64,000 bases of DNA from Platycnemis pennipes (taxonomy: Eukaryota; Arthropoda; Insecta; Odonata; Platycnemididae). The stretch lies in assembly GCA_933228895.1 (NCBI GenBank), contig OW121846.1:42798107-42862106 (forward strand), given 5' to 3'. A program made the translations under genes and the position numbers. Shown here piece after piece: positions 34,211 through 46,999 of the stretch (its first letter is position 1; every line of letters starts with the position of its first letter). The notes below the pieces were generated by a model. It did not search any database and had not been told where the DNA came from. It saw nothing but the letters and a program-made list of their open reading frames with translations.

Positions 34211-34260
34211 GGGTACTATCTCCAAAGTTTCTGGGAGTGTAAGTCACATACATACCAAAT

Positions 34261-34640
34261 TCCTGGTGGTGGGGGTTTTGTGAGAAGTGGTTGAGGGAGG
34301 GAAGAGCAACTGAATCGGCAATGTTGGGTCAAAAGGAGTTGACGTAGGGTAGTGGATTGGGGTAGTGGAGGACAACGGAGACCGGGAGGGGCTGGGAGAA
34401 TAGTTGGGGGTATTACTAGTGCTATTTGGGTAGTTTATAGAGTATTACATCTCGTAAAATGTTGACCAAAATAAGCAAAACCGAGTAGTTGGGTGTGCTC
34501 TTGTCAACCAAGTTTATGAAATATATGGCTGAATCATATGTTATGATATTAGGAGTTCAATGAACACATACTTTCAGGAACTATATGCTTAGTCTAATAA
34601 ATATTATAGTAAAATAAAAAACTTGAAGGCTAAATAAATA
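34261..34640. other. G-rich then A+T-rich spacer
   Basis: The first 180 bp read as C/T-rich on the minus strand and resemble the leader of the Penelope-like element; the rest is featureless. Confidence 0.35.
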
Positions 34641-34766
34641 ACTAACGAAAAAAATAATTAGTGAACACTTAAGAGGTAAACTATAATTTTTATAATCAAT
34701 TAAACTAACGAAATAAATAATTAGTGAAAACTTAAAAGGGAATCTATAATATTTATAATCAATTTG
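34641..34766. repeat. Diverged tandem duplication, 2 x 63 bp
   Basis: ACTAACGAAAAAAATAATTA (34641) recurs as ACTAACGAAATAAATAATTA (34704), and homology continues to TTATAATCAAT in both units, with several substitutions. Confidence 0.8.
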
Positions 34767-34980
34767 TTTATAGTCGTGTTTCCGTCAATGCTTCGCATAT
34801 ATCTAATAGCCCCATTGATTCTTATGATGCTGCCATGTACTTTATACAGTTTAATCTCTTAACGCCCAACTTAGACGATGATTTTTAGAAACCCCCACCA
34901 AAGTGGCTCGAATGGTACTCCGCGTGCATAGCCGCAAAAACTCTATGCTGTGGCATTATTTAATGCAATTGTTTTTTTAA

Positions 34981-35294
34981 CGTAATCCTTTTACTGCCAG
35001 TGGGCCAATATATTGGCCGTCTATGGTAGTGTGTAAAATGCCAAGGGAAAATATATCGTCCGACTTACATTACATATTTGTGATATTATATTTCCTTCAA
35101 ATGAGAGACAGCATAAGCGATTTTTTAATCCTAATAACAACTGAAAATATTGTCAACTTTGAGGCAAATGTATAATTCATACATTACAATTAAGCACTAA
35201 TAATTTATATCAAATTCAAAATCGCACGGATTTCATAGAATTGTACTTGGCCGTTTTCACACAGTCTACGTAAAGGAGGCTGGCAGTAAAAGGG
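34981..35294. mobile_element. TTAA-flanked MITE, piggyBac-like, about 0.3 kb
   Basis: CCTTTTACTGCCAG (34987-35000) and CTGGCAGTAAAAGG (35280-35293) are exact inverted repeats. TTAA lies outside both ends (34977-34980 and 35295-35298); the left copy has six extra bases next to the TTAA. The terminal motif resembles piggyBac ends (CCCTTT..CTGCCA). A perfect 16-bp palindrome, GGCCAATATATTGGCC (35003-35018), lies just inside the left end. No coding sequence. Confidence 0.8.
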
Positions 35295-35298
35295 TTAA

Positions 35299-36480
35299 AT
35301 ATTTAGATAGATCTTTTCCAGATCCTTCGTACCTTAAAATTGTTTTTACATTAGTAAATGTCGAATGTCTTCTGTTGTCAATAAATATTTATATTTTTGC
35401 AATGTTGTCGTCACAGTCAGGGGAAGAATTACGATTGATAATTTAAACTCCGCTATCAAAAATGAAAAAAATGCTTCCCATTGGTAGGGTTGGCCCCTTG
35501 GCTCATTCACACGATTTACCATGCACTCATCCGATTGGCTCAAATTTCGTCGAGCGGTCGAGAAAAAGATGGGAGGGAAGCATCACCTCCTCACGCTATC
35601 ACTCAAAACGAAACGGATATAAATCGAGTTTTCGGAAACTCCTCCGGGGGAACGAATCCCCGCGACCCTAAAGCTGACGTTTACGGGAAATCGCCCAACC
35701 CTTAGGTAATCCTCTCCGCCGGCATTTTTACTCTCTGCTTTCCGCGAGAGGAATTCCAGCTTTAGGGTGGGGAACGGGGTCCCTCCCCTCTAACCGCTCT
35801 GTAGAAGACACCACCCTACCTCCCGAAATTGCGTGGCGCAGGCCCGGGAGAGCAAAAGTGGGCTCGCGGACGAAGGGTTACGGCCGTGATGAAATCATGA
35901 GCGAGAAATTTCGATGCCAATTTAACAGGGATGCGGATATTTGAAATGGCATTGGGGGCTATGGGGCAAATTTGGAATATAGGGGTGGTAGAGGAGTGAG
36001 GGGGAGTGTGACGCTGATGGCAGGGCGAGTGGTTTGCATTGGTTGGATTCCTCACGGGACGAGGGGGAAACGAAAATGGAGAGTCCCTTGCGTAAGGCCC
36101 CGGAGAGGGTAGGGAAGGCGGTCTAAAGATGGAAAAGGACCCGAGTGAAGGGATGATAAGGGATGGGTGCGGACGCGAATGGAAATGGAAAAGGAGAGCC
36201 GGTCCTGAGGGGAGGGGGCGAAGAGGGGTGGGTGGCAACGGCAAATACGAACTGATCGAGTGAAAAGATGACTTTGATGACAAGTTTAAGTTTCGTCGGC
36301 CGGAAGGAGGGTGTGTACCCAGGCGTCGTCGAGAGGGAGGTTGGGAAAGAGAATAATGAGGTGGATTTCATCCCTTAGGACTCTTCGAGGACGACGGAGT
36401 TTGGGCGAGGGACGTGGTAGAGACGACTTGGTTGGTGCCGAGATAAAACAGGGCGTGACATTGCCAAGCAGCAATCTTTG
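35299..36480. other. G+C-rich block, no confirmed exon
   Basis: From about 35500 the sequence is purine-rich and CpG-containing. The 155-codon minus frame at 35816-36283 is Pro/Ser/His-rich low complexity and shows no domain, so it is probably a composition artefact. A host promoter or exon remains possible. Confidence 0.35.
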
Positions 36481-37029
36481 AAATGATCATTGATCAATCC
36501 TCTCAAATCCCATTTTGACGCTTCCCAATTTGACCTGATCTATTTTCATTCTTTAAGAATGCCTAACGAAACCATGGGGGTAATAAAGGCCAAGAATACA
36601 GATGACTTACGTCAAGATCATCCTATAATTCATCCAATGTTTGTCGAACTAATGATCATATCGTAGGAATAGATTTGATTTCTCTGCCTCTGTTGCCAAC
36701 ATTGGGGGTGGCGCTCGACGGCTATCACCAATGCTACCTTCAAGGTCATTTAAGAATCTGGGATTCAAGAAATGTAGGATGACGCAGGAAGAACTCAGGA
36801 AATGTAGGCACAGGGAGAAGACCGTTTTAGGTGTTAGCCTATTCTCACCTAAAGATCAAATGCTTCTCACGTGCCACTAATCATCAAGCGTGCAAACCTC
36901 AGCAGCATGCGTACCATGGGCTAGGAACCATAACTCTACAATGAATCCATGAAGAAACCGATAAGTTAAAAACCCTTTTACTTCAGGAAAACGTACCAAG
37001 ACCCTCAGGATGGGAGACCAATGATCTAG
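36481..37029. other. No gene recognised
   Basis: No open frame of note and no repeat match detected within the window. Confidence 0.4.
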
Positions 37030-37636
37030 CCGATACGCCATATTTGTTTTAACCAGTTTATTAAATGAACTAAAATGGGAATCCTTGTGAGATTGCTGGT
37101 TGAAATATAGACTAAATCTCTTAAATAAATTTCAAGATAATATTTTCGCTGATGACGTTCAAAATATTGGTGAAACACAACTTGCTATGATATACTGAGA
37201 CACAAACATGAAATTACAGAAATTGATTGTCGACCTGACAGATTCACAATGTCTTCCTTTCCTCGTACAATTAGGGATATGAATAGGGGTAAATAAAGCC
37301 AATATTTTGTCTGTTTATTTTATTATATTTTTGTATCTTTTTGGACCAAAATAAAATTATATAATTATTATATTATAAATACGGGTGTATCAATGGGTAG
37401 CATAGGTAGTTGCATGTTGGTATAAGAACTTTAACCTAACCCAACAAGTAGCATTTTTTGCATGTTTGCTCAGCTATTTTAAACTTTTTTTAAAAAATTT
37501 AAATTCACCCTGGAGAAATTATTACTAATCTTTTTTTATGAATGATGTACAATGCCTGCTAGGTGTGAATTACACCTCTGCCACAAACCTTTATGTTGGC
37601 TTGCCGAGTATTATGTAGGTGTAGATGTATTGCGGG
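37030..37636 (+). mobile_element. CR1/Jockey-like LINE, second copy (3' end only)
   Basis: It aligns with the reverse complement of 29460-29960. The shared coding part reads YRLNLLNKFQDNIFADDVQN, the 3' untranslated part shares GTAGTTGCATGTTGGTATAA-type sequence, and both end GGCTTGCCGAGTATTATGTA plus a degenerate TGTAGA tail (to about 37634). It is on the opposite strand from the 29.5-kb copy, more diverged, and truncated after the last 100 codons. Confidence 0.85.
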
Positions 37637-40429
37637 GCCCAGTTGCTCCAATTATGCATAGTTTATCGCACTACGCCTATGTCTTATACCAAGTTGAGCA
37701 TTGCATCTATGCCAAAACAATATTTGAAGCCACCATATTTGCATTGCTAATCTATTGTGTTACCAACTCCACAAAATGCGGCAGGAAAATTATCATATAA
37801 ATGATTACATTATTTTTTGTTCCTTACTCTTTCAATCTTAACGCAGGGCCTTACTTCTTTGTTGCAAAGAGTATCAAGAACGAAGAGATATCTGGGTTAT
37901 TGTAATTTTAGCGTAAATCACTGAAAAGTATCTTACGTTGGAGATCCTCAAGCATAATGTCTTAACATTTTACACGTTTTGCATTTTCATTGTACTTGCA
38001 TTTTGTATTTGTGTTGATAAAGTTCTATGTTATACAGAAAAGATCTACATTACAGCAAAAAACTGATAGAAATTGTTGACTGGTTAAGAAAGAATTCTAT
38101 CATATATTCAGTTAAGTTACATCATTGGTCCTATTAACCCCTTATATAATGAAAATGCTATTAATATATAGCAAGGGAGGAAGTCCTCTATAGTGGGGTC
38201 CTCTACTAAGTCTGAGTCATGTCTACCTTGCAAGTAACCGAAAGATCAGCACTACGATAGAAATGTTTATATGCATGAACAGCGATGGCATATTGTGCTC
38301 TTTCACCCAAGGGAATAAACTCTCTTAACGTTTTAAAAACCAAATCATGCTGATGCATGCCTATGTCATCTTTCATTTTTCCGATAAATGTTGTCCCTCC
38401 ACCCTGTCTTTCTATGACCGCTTTGACCGACTGTCAGTAAACGTCTCTCAAAGCATTCCTTCGTTAACCTCCTCAAGGCCCGTCATTCCACTAAACGGCT
38501 CTCTTAAGATCCCAAGGGTCCTTATAGGCACTGTGCATCTATTCCTGCCCCGTCAGCCCATAGCTTTTCGCACCCTGTCTCCTGGGCCTCCCATAATTCC
38601 TTGTTGCTTCCTCAGTTCTAATGTCTTTCACTTATTCGTCAAAGTCGCTTTGATGCCCTTATTATTTTGGCCGTAGCAAAGGATACACAAAGAGAATTGT
38701 AGAGTGGCGCTTTTATGTGCTGAATAATTTAAATGTTCACAGTTGCGTATTTTGCAACTTTTTCTATTTGATCCTTAAACGAAATTTGTGAAATTTCAAT
38801 TCTTCCGTCCTAAAGAAATAGGATGAATATAAAGGAAAAGAGAGGGAAATACATCATATATACTTTAATTTCATATAACTTAATCGTTCGTGAAGTAAAA
38901 AAGGGTATTCAGATTACGTCAATGATTACGCTATTTTCAACTTACAGGTCTTGTATTTCAAGATTGCACTCAGGATCTGATTCTGCATAGAACCCTGTGA
39001 GCCAACAAAAGGGAGTAATACAATGAGTCTTAGTTTGGAGTATATTTGAGACACATATAGGTCACAGTTATCCGTGGAGCGTCAAGTCTCCAACTGTGAG
39101 AAGCGAAATAATGTAAAATAAATATCTAAGGAAACATTGGGCATGGCATCAAAAAACGACTACTTTTTTGTCTTGGATCTAGCAAAATGCCAAGCTTTAA
39201 GAGTCGATTTCGAGTTTTATCAAATTATTTTAGATTCTCATAAAGAAATCTAACATTTTTTTCTACCCCAGGAATCATTGTGAAAAATGAGTGCGACCGG
39301 TATAAACGGTATCCAAATGAATGGCTTAATAGCCATTACTTAGATGCGGTATGCAGGCTAAATTTCAATTGAAAAGTAATTAAGTTCGGATTTCTGTAAT
39401 TGGGATGTTAATTTTTCCCTCAGTTGCCCAAATAATTCAATTGGCGTATCTCTATTTGGTTTCCTCGATGAAGCTCCTTAGTTTTTTGATTGTTTATTTT
39501 ATTTAATCCTCACTCTTGCTAGCCTATTTATATTTTGGCAAAGGATCTTTCTGCTCCCTCCCCTTCAAGGAACCTTAGTTACTTAAAAATGTTGTTTTTT
39601 TCGGTACAGTATTGTAAATACTGCATTGAGTTTTCAGAGGGGGGAATTTAGTCTGTTGACGTACGGAAAAATATATACATATCCTGAAATAAGAGCCATA
39701 TCTAAGAGATGCCTAATATCTCTATCTAGAGTTCTGCCACTGAATGGCAACTAAGAAATCATAAAATATTTAAATTGCTATTTAAAACGCATTTTACCAA
39801 AGCCCCACAAATTGTACAAGCGTTAATACCGTTAACAGATGATTACAACTTTACGGACATCTAGAGGTTGTATTATTTACTTCTTCCATTCTTTTACCCT
39901 AAAATAGAACATCACTTAATTAAATTAATATTTCCGATATGATGATAAAAATTCTGCTACATGAATTCCCCCCACCCATATTTACAAAGCCATCCATGGA
40001 CAAAGTTTCTTTGTGAATATAATCAGCAAACAACTTTCGCGCAGCCAAAGCACGCGTAATGGATTAAAAGTGATATTGAATGAAGCGTGCAAATTCTTTC
40101 CATCCGCCTTTAAAAGCAAAAATCAGATTACTCGAGGTAAATTAATGAGAGAATAAATGGAGGTTTCCGGCAAAATCGGTGGAACAACGCCGTGAAATCT
40201 CTTTTCAAGAAGCAATAATAGGATTCCAGAAAGATGCCGGAGCATCGCTCCTTTCCAATGGTAGCCTTAACAAAGTGAATTACGAAGATGACACGAGACC
40301 TTTTACGAACGCCGCCTCTCCCGAAAAACACATTTTCCCATTCTTCCTCGCTCCGCTGGATATATTTTTGGTTCACTCCCTGAATTTAAGAAAATTTTAT
40401 CGCACAAATAAAGTCTGAAAGCGACAACC
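37637..40429. other. No gene recognised
   Basis: Nearly 2.8 kb. The longest frame (38347-38676, +, 109 codons) shows no recognisable domain. The remainder is A+T-rich without repeats that could be identified by eye. Confidence 0.4.
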
Positions 40430-40905
40430 CAGCTATGCTCGGAATATAATTCGGCGTGGCAAACGCGTCGACGGACGGGGAAGACGGCTCCATCTACTTT
40501 TTTTTTCTCGTCCCAGCGTTCAAACGTTGATGGGGAAGCTCCTTGAATCCACTGAAAGAAAAAAAAGAACTAGCCATTCGTTTAGACTTAGTTGACGGAG
40601 GGAAGACATATCGTCTCCCGGCTACATGATTGATCCATTGGATCAGTCCATCGTCATTCCACCTCGAATCATCGTCTCCGCCTGCGCCATCGGCAGAAAG
40701 ACACCCATCAGCGCGGTGAATTGGATTTCTCCCGTTTTTACGACACAGGTCGATCGAAGGGGGATTACTTTCAACCACCAAAGTAGTCATGTGGTTAAAA
40801 TGGCAAAGGGTCCGAGAATCACAGCACTTTACGACCGGGCCAGGACTTGGCGGAGTTTAGCCGGCGACTACTTTTGTTGTGAGGGGAAGGCGAGTGAAGG
40901 CTAAG
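40430..40905. other. CpG-rich block
   Basis: Overlapping frames on both strands (40494-40790 minus, 40626-40904 plus) have no known domain. TGATCCATTGGATCA (40629-40643) is a near-perfect palindrome. CpG density suggests an unmethylated promoter or exon. Confidence 0.35.
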
Positions 40906-42114
40906 TCCATTTCCACCATAAGGAAAGGTGGGTAGGAGGAATTTATAACTTAAAGGAGAAATAATGTAGAGAAACCCGGCGTCGGATTTAGGCTACTCTT
41001 CATGAAATAATCCAAGGGGTTCAACTGATGCATTTTAACGGTTTTCGCATTTTAGCTGTATAAACCCTGTCACTGACCTTGGAATGTTCACTTCTATACT
41101 AAGCACTAAAGCGGGGATCGGTATGCTGCGGAAAATCTCATACGAACTCAGGACCCAGGAATGTGAGGCCAGTATCTATTGAGCATATAGACCTGATCTC
41201 CATGGAGACTAGAATTTTCGCCCTCTTCATTTGAGGACGTGTACTTTGCTCGGGAAGTTGCTTAGTTATCATGCTCCTCTGACTAGGAGTTAAGGAACTA
41301 TAGGTATTTATATGCCTGTGATTAAGAATTTTTCCGTCCGTTGCCTTATATCAAACATAGTATCAATTGTAATGGAGTATTTTTTGATATTATACTTGAC
41401 ACTGTAACCTGTAGCTTCCTTCATTTCACAGAAAATTACAAGTTTGAGACCAGTAAAATGTGACTTCGGACTTCCTTGTGCAATTTAAATCTGTAAAAAT
41501 TTTCCTGCATGATAACATTCTCGCAGTTTGTGGGTGTTCTTTTTATGTGTTTCATATATAATCCTCGCACCTGTCATCAAAGTTTATATTTAAAAAATTT
41601 CCATTAGTAAAGCATAAGTAGAGGGCAAAAAATACTAATTGTCTTCACTCATGGCGCAAAAACAGGAAAAGAGTACCTAATTATTTCTATCTGAGTTAAC
41701 TTTACACAGGAGCAACTCGAAAGACATAAAATTGGTTCTTAGGATCATTCATTTTGGAACGTATTAGAGATAATAGAATGCGTTCAAGTTCCCATCACTT
41801 TCAGAATTTCACGCATAAGAGAGGAGTTAGGATTTAATATAAAGTTTAAATTATACTAGGTAAGCATTGATTTTTTTGGGTGCTTCGACAGCCAAGGTCA
41901 TTTCGCACAACTCATTCTCTAATTTTCCTTCAGCAATGTATTACACTTTATTTGTTGTACATTAAAATAAAATTAAAAACGTGTCTTTAATAAAATCATA
42001 TTTATTAGAAAGGTCAGTTTCCTTTAGCAGCATTATGACGTGGTTGAGACGGCATGCTCTAGGCTCCCCCTGATCCCTAACCTGAGGCATGTATTCCGGT
42101 ATACTTTACACGAA
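40906..42114. other. No gene recognised
   Basis: A+T-rich; the last 150 bp are probably the 3' untranslated region of the LINE that follows on the minus strand. Confidence 0.4.
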
Positions 42115-42146
42115 GTCAGGATGTGTCTCACACTGAGAGGCAAGTT

Positions 42147-42660
42147 TCACTCATTGAAGAGAGGCGGTTCCTTCTCTCCGGTGAAGAGATAGGAATGAGT
42201 CAGACGGCAATGACCGATTCGAAGTCGTGCAATGACGACTTTCTCTCTGCGACTACTCCTGACGGACGTGGGCCATGCTGACTTTACAGGTTTTACCCCG
42301 CGTAATTTTTTATTTCGAAGATCGCTCCATTGCTCCTTCCACTGCCCAAAAACTGAATCCCTCAGAAGGGACCGAAGGTCTTTGAAAGTTACTAGAGTCG
42401 ACGTGTAACCATCTTCTTTTAGGGCATCCTTCGCAGTTGCATCGACACATTCGTTGCCGGCAATTCCCATGTGGCTGGGTACCCAAAGAAAGATGATGGT
42501 AACCCACTTGTTTTGAAGGGAGAGTAGCGACTCATGGATCTGCTGACATAGTGGGTTCGTAGAAGGACAGTCGGAAATAGAGTTTAAGGCACTTAAAGAA
42601 TTAGTGCGAATTGCGAAGGATCCTCCACTACTATTTATCCCACACATAAAAATCTTTAAA
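42147..42660 (-). pseudogene. LINE RNase H domain and C-terminus
   Basis: RNase H removes the RNA strand of the RNA:DNA hybrid during element replication. The frame includes FAIRTNSLSALNSI, LWVPSHMGIAGNECVDATAK (with the VPSH.GI.GNE..D signature) and the C-terminal IARLRIGHCRLTHSYLF motif characteristic of I-type elements, ending at the stop near 42147. The upstream part of this 242-codon frame (to 42875) is out of register with the family, and the first catalytic Asp (TDGS) is not visible. Probably inactive. Confidence 0.9.
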
Positions 42661-42895
42661 GTGAACAGCTTCACAGTAAATACACTGCACAGTGGGCTGA
42701 GTTTAGCCTTTAATGTATCGTGATAATATGAAACAACAGTACAGCGGCACAGGCCGTAGGAGACATCGACCCGTCTGTGAACACAGTGACAAAATAGAGG
42801 TGGTAGCCCAGGAACGCTGGCACGCTGGCACTCAGCAGCAGTGGTGGAAACCTTTGGATGTTCTCTTAGGAGCATCTTAGTTTTAAGAGTAGGAG

Positions 42896-43900
42896 TTAGC
42901 CATGGTTAGACGACCCCACAGGGCATATTTCCGGTAGGCCGACTCCTCGCTCTCGAATAAAATAGTTAAAACTTACATTGGCAGGCCGTGTGGCCTTTCT
43001 CTTGTGTTTAAAAACATCAAAAAACCAGGGTAATAAAAACAAGTAAAAAAAGAGGACGTCTTCATTGCTAAAACCATGGTGGCGTAATTGCACATTAGTA
43101 GGTTCCTTCGGTAGCAGAAAGGTGGCTCCCCTGCATCTGAGTAGATGCTAAGGATTGGGCTGGACCGAAACGCCCCCGTACATAGTCGTAAACCGGCATT
43201 GTGTATCAAGGTCAGCGGTCGAAGGTACGACTCTCTCGGCCGGAAGAGTACACAAAGGAACCATAGTCAAGTTTTGACCTTACTAAAGCACGATACAATA
43301 AGATTAGTGTGGTGCAATCAGCTACCTATATCGAGTCACTTATATACTTTAAAAGGTTTAATGTCTTATGACATAATTTTCAAATTTTTTATGTAATTAC
43401 GACAGTTGAGGTGGTTGTCAAACGTCAGGCCTAAAAAAAGGATAAAGTCGATAAATGGAAGGTTTGTACCACCCATGTGGAACGTGGGAATGTGATGCCT
43501 CCTACACCAGCGAACATGGACGCATTTGCTTTTCTCTGAGGGGAACTTAAACCCATTACCTTGAGCTCACTTGTACAATTTGTTCAGAGTGAGTTAAAGT
43601 ATTCTGACCGTGGTAACAAGTTGGGATGACCTAAAAAATGGAAAAGTCATCCACAAACAGTTACGCTATTAATGGTGTGCCTACGCAATTATCAATATCG
43701 TTAATCACTACGGCGAAAAGCGTTAAACTAAGGACCGAACCCTGAGGAACTCCATTCTCTTGGTAATAAAATTGCGATTTAAGCTGTCCTATTCTGAATT
43801 GAAATACTTGGTTGGATTTAAAAAAAATTGAATAATAATGGGTAGATTACCCCAAAAACTCATTCATGCTTAGAGTGGTGTTTAGAATTTTGCGTCGCCA
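42896..43900 (-). pseudogene. LINE RT core and connection region, decayed
   Basis: Short broken frames give MIHNAGLRLCTGAFRSSPIL and YRRNLLMCNYATMVLAM (43209-43080), GNGFKFPSEKSKCVHV and LPFIDFILFLGLTFDNHLN (about 43555-43400), and NCLWMTFPFF from the region that should hold the FVDD catalytic motif (about 43650). Order and spacing fit the middle of an I-type RT, but at least five frame changes are present. Confidence 0.75.
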
Positions 43901-43902
43901 AG

Positions 43903-44480
43903 TTATGTCATAAGCCTTCCCAGTATCGGAAAAGGGCCAATCACGTGTTGACGTAGAAGAAAGGCTTCCGGAATAAAATTGTCTATTCTTACTAGGTGAT
44001 CAGTGGTGGGACGGCCCCCACGGAAACCAACAACAACAGAAAGAAGGTTGCGACGCTTTGGCGACCAGATGAACCGCCGATTCACCATTCGTTCCATTAC
44101 CTTGCACAGGCAGCTAGTAAGAGATATCGGCCTGTAATTGTGTGGGTCAGCTTGGTCTTTTCCCCGTTTTAAGATAGGGGGTACCACATATTCCCGCCAG
44201 GACGGTGGAAAGGAACCTTCAACCCATGGTTGATTGAAGGTGTGAAGGACCTCCAACAATGCCGACTCCGGAATATTAAGGAGAAAGACATTGTGGACTT
44301 CATCGGGTCCATAAGAAGTCATGTTAGAGTCCGCAATGGCGGATTCGAGTTCCCACGGGGAAAACGGAAGGTAATAATCTGCCAGTGATCGTCTCTCCTT
44401 AAAGTCAATAGACAATGCCTCCTTTTCCTTCTTAATTTTTAAAAATCTATTACCGTAGCTCTCATTTGAGCTAGTTTTTT
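43903..44480 (-). pseudogene. LINE reverse transcriptase, N-terminal part
   Basis: A clean frame with YYLPFSPWELESAIADS, SYGPDEVHNVFLL, FNQPWVEGSFPPSWREYVVP and the RT motif HNYRPISLTSCLCKVMERMV, then GFRGGRPTTDHLVRID. It matches the fingers region of I-type LINE RT. Codons upstream of the annotated Met also fit (to about 44480). The catalytic Asp regions lie beyond the frame break at about 43930. Confidence 0.9.
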
Positions 44481-46999
44481 AAATTTAAATTATAATGCTC
44501 ACGAAATTGTCAAATATATCATCTATGTAGTAAATAATTTTATGCAGATAATTCACTCAGGTATTAAAACAATAACTCCACTCGCGCTCTTCATGAGTCC
44601 TTTATACTTTCTTCATGAATCATGCTATTCATGAGTCATCTATCCTTCCTCATCTTTGAACCGATTTCATTGGATACAGATTTATTCTATACTACTTTCA
44701 ACACATTTTTCATTATCCTTTCATCCGAAAAGTTCATTTAGAGCGTATTTTTTTCTTCTTTTTATCAATATAATACGAATTATTTGTTCTCTCTTTGAGA
44801 GTTCATTATCTACCTCCTTCTTACCATGGTTTTCAGTCGTACCTTGTATTAAGCGTTTCTGCTTCATTACAAAAACCTTTTTCCATCAATGTCCCGGGGA
44901 GGAAAAATAGTTGGGTAATATTCTTCCTTTACTTTTCCTTGGAGCGTTAATGGATTTCGATCATTGGGATATTAATTGAAAAATTCTCACCTACTAACAA
45001 CTCTTTAAGTATTATTTATTAATAAGTTATATTTGGCTATTTCTTATGCATTAAACAATTGATAAGTAGTCATTTCATAAAGAAAGGTTGGTTAATAGAG
45101 TACAACGTACATTATCAAATTAATTTTTTCCTCTCGAGGGTAAGGACTATTGAGTAATGGTCTTTCTTTTCCGTTTGCAACGTTTCGGGTGCCCAAGGTT
45201 ATATCATAGCGTATCCATGCACTTTTAGAAATAATACTATGTGAAACACGCTTTCATTTGAGAAAAGGTCCAAAATATTCTGGCTGTCATTTACTTTTGA
45301 ATGGTCTTTCCTCAATTTGCTGGAATGATTGGTTATGGAAATTGAAGTAACTATTACCTTCCAAATATAATCCCGGTGAATGAAATCTTTGGTGCTTTCC
45401 CGGCATGCGCTGAATAAGAAATTTTCTCGGGCCGATGAAAGCTTTCTATAAACATTAAAGGTTGAAAAGTCTTTTGAAAAATATACAGCTTTAATTATAG
45501 ACCTGCGTTACCTTTACGATGGGGCATTATGTATTGCTTCAATCCTTACAACCAAAGTTCACTCGGCTCTTTGCTTCCTTCTTTGTTTTTTGTGAAGGCA
45601 CCCACCGCGGAATAACGTTTGAGTCGAGCTGGGTTTAAAAGGGAAGGAGTATCTCTGGCGAGGGTATCTTTATTGTTGGTTTCCCATTGGGAAACTGTGG
45701 AGGTCATAGTCTCGGAAATGCTTTCATGAAGACTTTCTTTGTCCCTGCTATCTTGACTTACCATCCTCTCGTACCTCAGCCTACCTTCTCGTGTAATTAG
45801 TTTTCCTGTGAAGCAACTGTTTGCTAAGTTTATTCGCGCCATTTAGTACATGTAAGCAATTGGGTAAAAGAAGGAGTTTTTCAGAGAATTGAGGAAAAGT
45901 GAAGAGAAAACAGACGTTGACATCAGCCTTATGTCAGCGAAAGGTGCGGAGGGGTCCAGAGTTTAAGGTCTCATGTGACGGACAGAGTAGTGAACACATT
46001 TGCCGCGGATGACAACAATTGGCGTCATACTTGCCCTAGGCTAGAAGTGGTGTAACATCGATTGGCGTTTGGTCCCAACAGATAAAAAAGTATACCACAT
46101 GGCAGCCACTCCCGGGCAAAAATTTAAAAAAATAAATCTGTAGCCGTAGTGAATGTGTTTATATTAAGTTTTATACACAGCACTCGTGTAGGGAATGTTA
46201 ATCAGATGAAAAAGCTCTGCCACCGCCGGGTTGTTGACCTGGGGTCAAGGGATGGGAATACATTACTCCAGCCAATACATTTACTCGATCCTGTCAGAAA
46301 ATATTAATGATAATAATTAAATATCAGTATACAACATGATGGTTGGTTCGTTTGGGTTCAATGCATGACAATTAATAAAAAAGAGCGTGTTGAAACAACC
46401 ATGAGCAGGATGGTTGTTTAAATTATCAGCCCCCAAAAAACTGCTCAGCATGGCTTTAGCAGGACGAGGGATGGTCATCTGAATCTGAAGCTAGAATCCC
46501 GTCAGTAGAAACCGTTGCCTAAAGTCGCCGGCAACCACAAAATATTCTTTTATTTAATATGTATTGTAGTCTTATATTTTCTAGAGGGTGGATTTGCAAA
46601 TCTTTTATCTTATGGAGTAAACTGAGAGTTCAAACATGACATCCAAACTCGATGCAAGATGCGGCCTTAGATCCTTCACTTGATGAACCAGTGATTACAG
46701 ATATATTTCCTGCGGGCTAAGTAAAATAGCTCACAATCGCAAATTGATTGGTGTAGGAAATGCAGTTCCATTCACTTGAATTTGAATTTACGGTAATCTA
46801 GAGTTTTATATCAAGATAAGGATTTTGAAAAACAACATAAATAAATGTGGCATGCGGTCTTATTATTTACAGCCTCTTAAGGAGGAACCCGCGCTACGAA
46901 ATATTGCATTATTTTTATAAATGGAAATTGCAGGAATGAGTCAATTTAGGGTAAGTGATGCCTTTTGTATCTTAAAATGTATATTCAAAAGATGCGTAC
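44481..46999. other. No gene recognised
   Basis: The 98-codon frame at 45546-45842 (-) and the 84-codon frame at 44656-44910 (+) have no recognised domain. No repeats identified. Confidence 0.4.

Larger units (their letters stand above)
31915..34260 (-). mobile_element. Penelope-like element (Poseidon/Neptune-type), degraded
   Basis: The minus strand carries a GIY-YIG C-terminal domain (32193-32780) with Pro/Ser-rich non-coding sequence downstream. A hammerhead-like motif and a PLE-type leader sequence (TGGAATAAGTACAAAGTG, about 34147-34164 in reverse) lie upstream at 34184-34210. The middle (32800-33880) is A+T-rich without recognisable reverse transcriptase, so it is probably deleted or replaced. 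Boundaries are approximate. Confidence 0.6.
42115..44480 (-). mobile_element. I-clade-type LINE with RT and RNase H, 5'-truncated
   Basis: The minus strand carries, 5' to 3', the start of reverse transcriptase (44480-43903), a decayed RT core (43900-43400), the connecting region (43209-42896) and RNase H plus C-terminus (42875-42147). The presence of RNase H separates it from the CR1/Jockey-like family at 29.5 kb. Truncated at about 44480, where the upstream endonuclease is missing. Confidence 0.85.

Noticed and set aside
35816..36283. 155-codon minus-strand open frame
   Set aside because: Pro/Ser/His-rich low-complexity translation of a purine-rich strand, no domain, and overlapping frames of similar length on the same stretch; best explained by composition.
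38347..38676. 109-codon plus frame
   Set aside because: No recognisable family and no splice or start context; likely chance.
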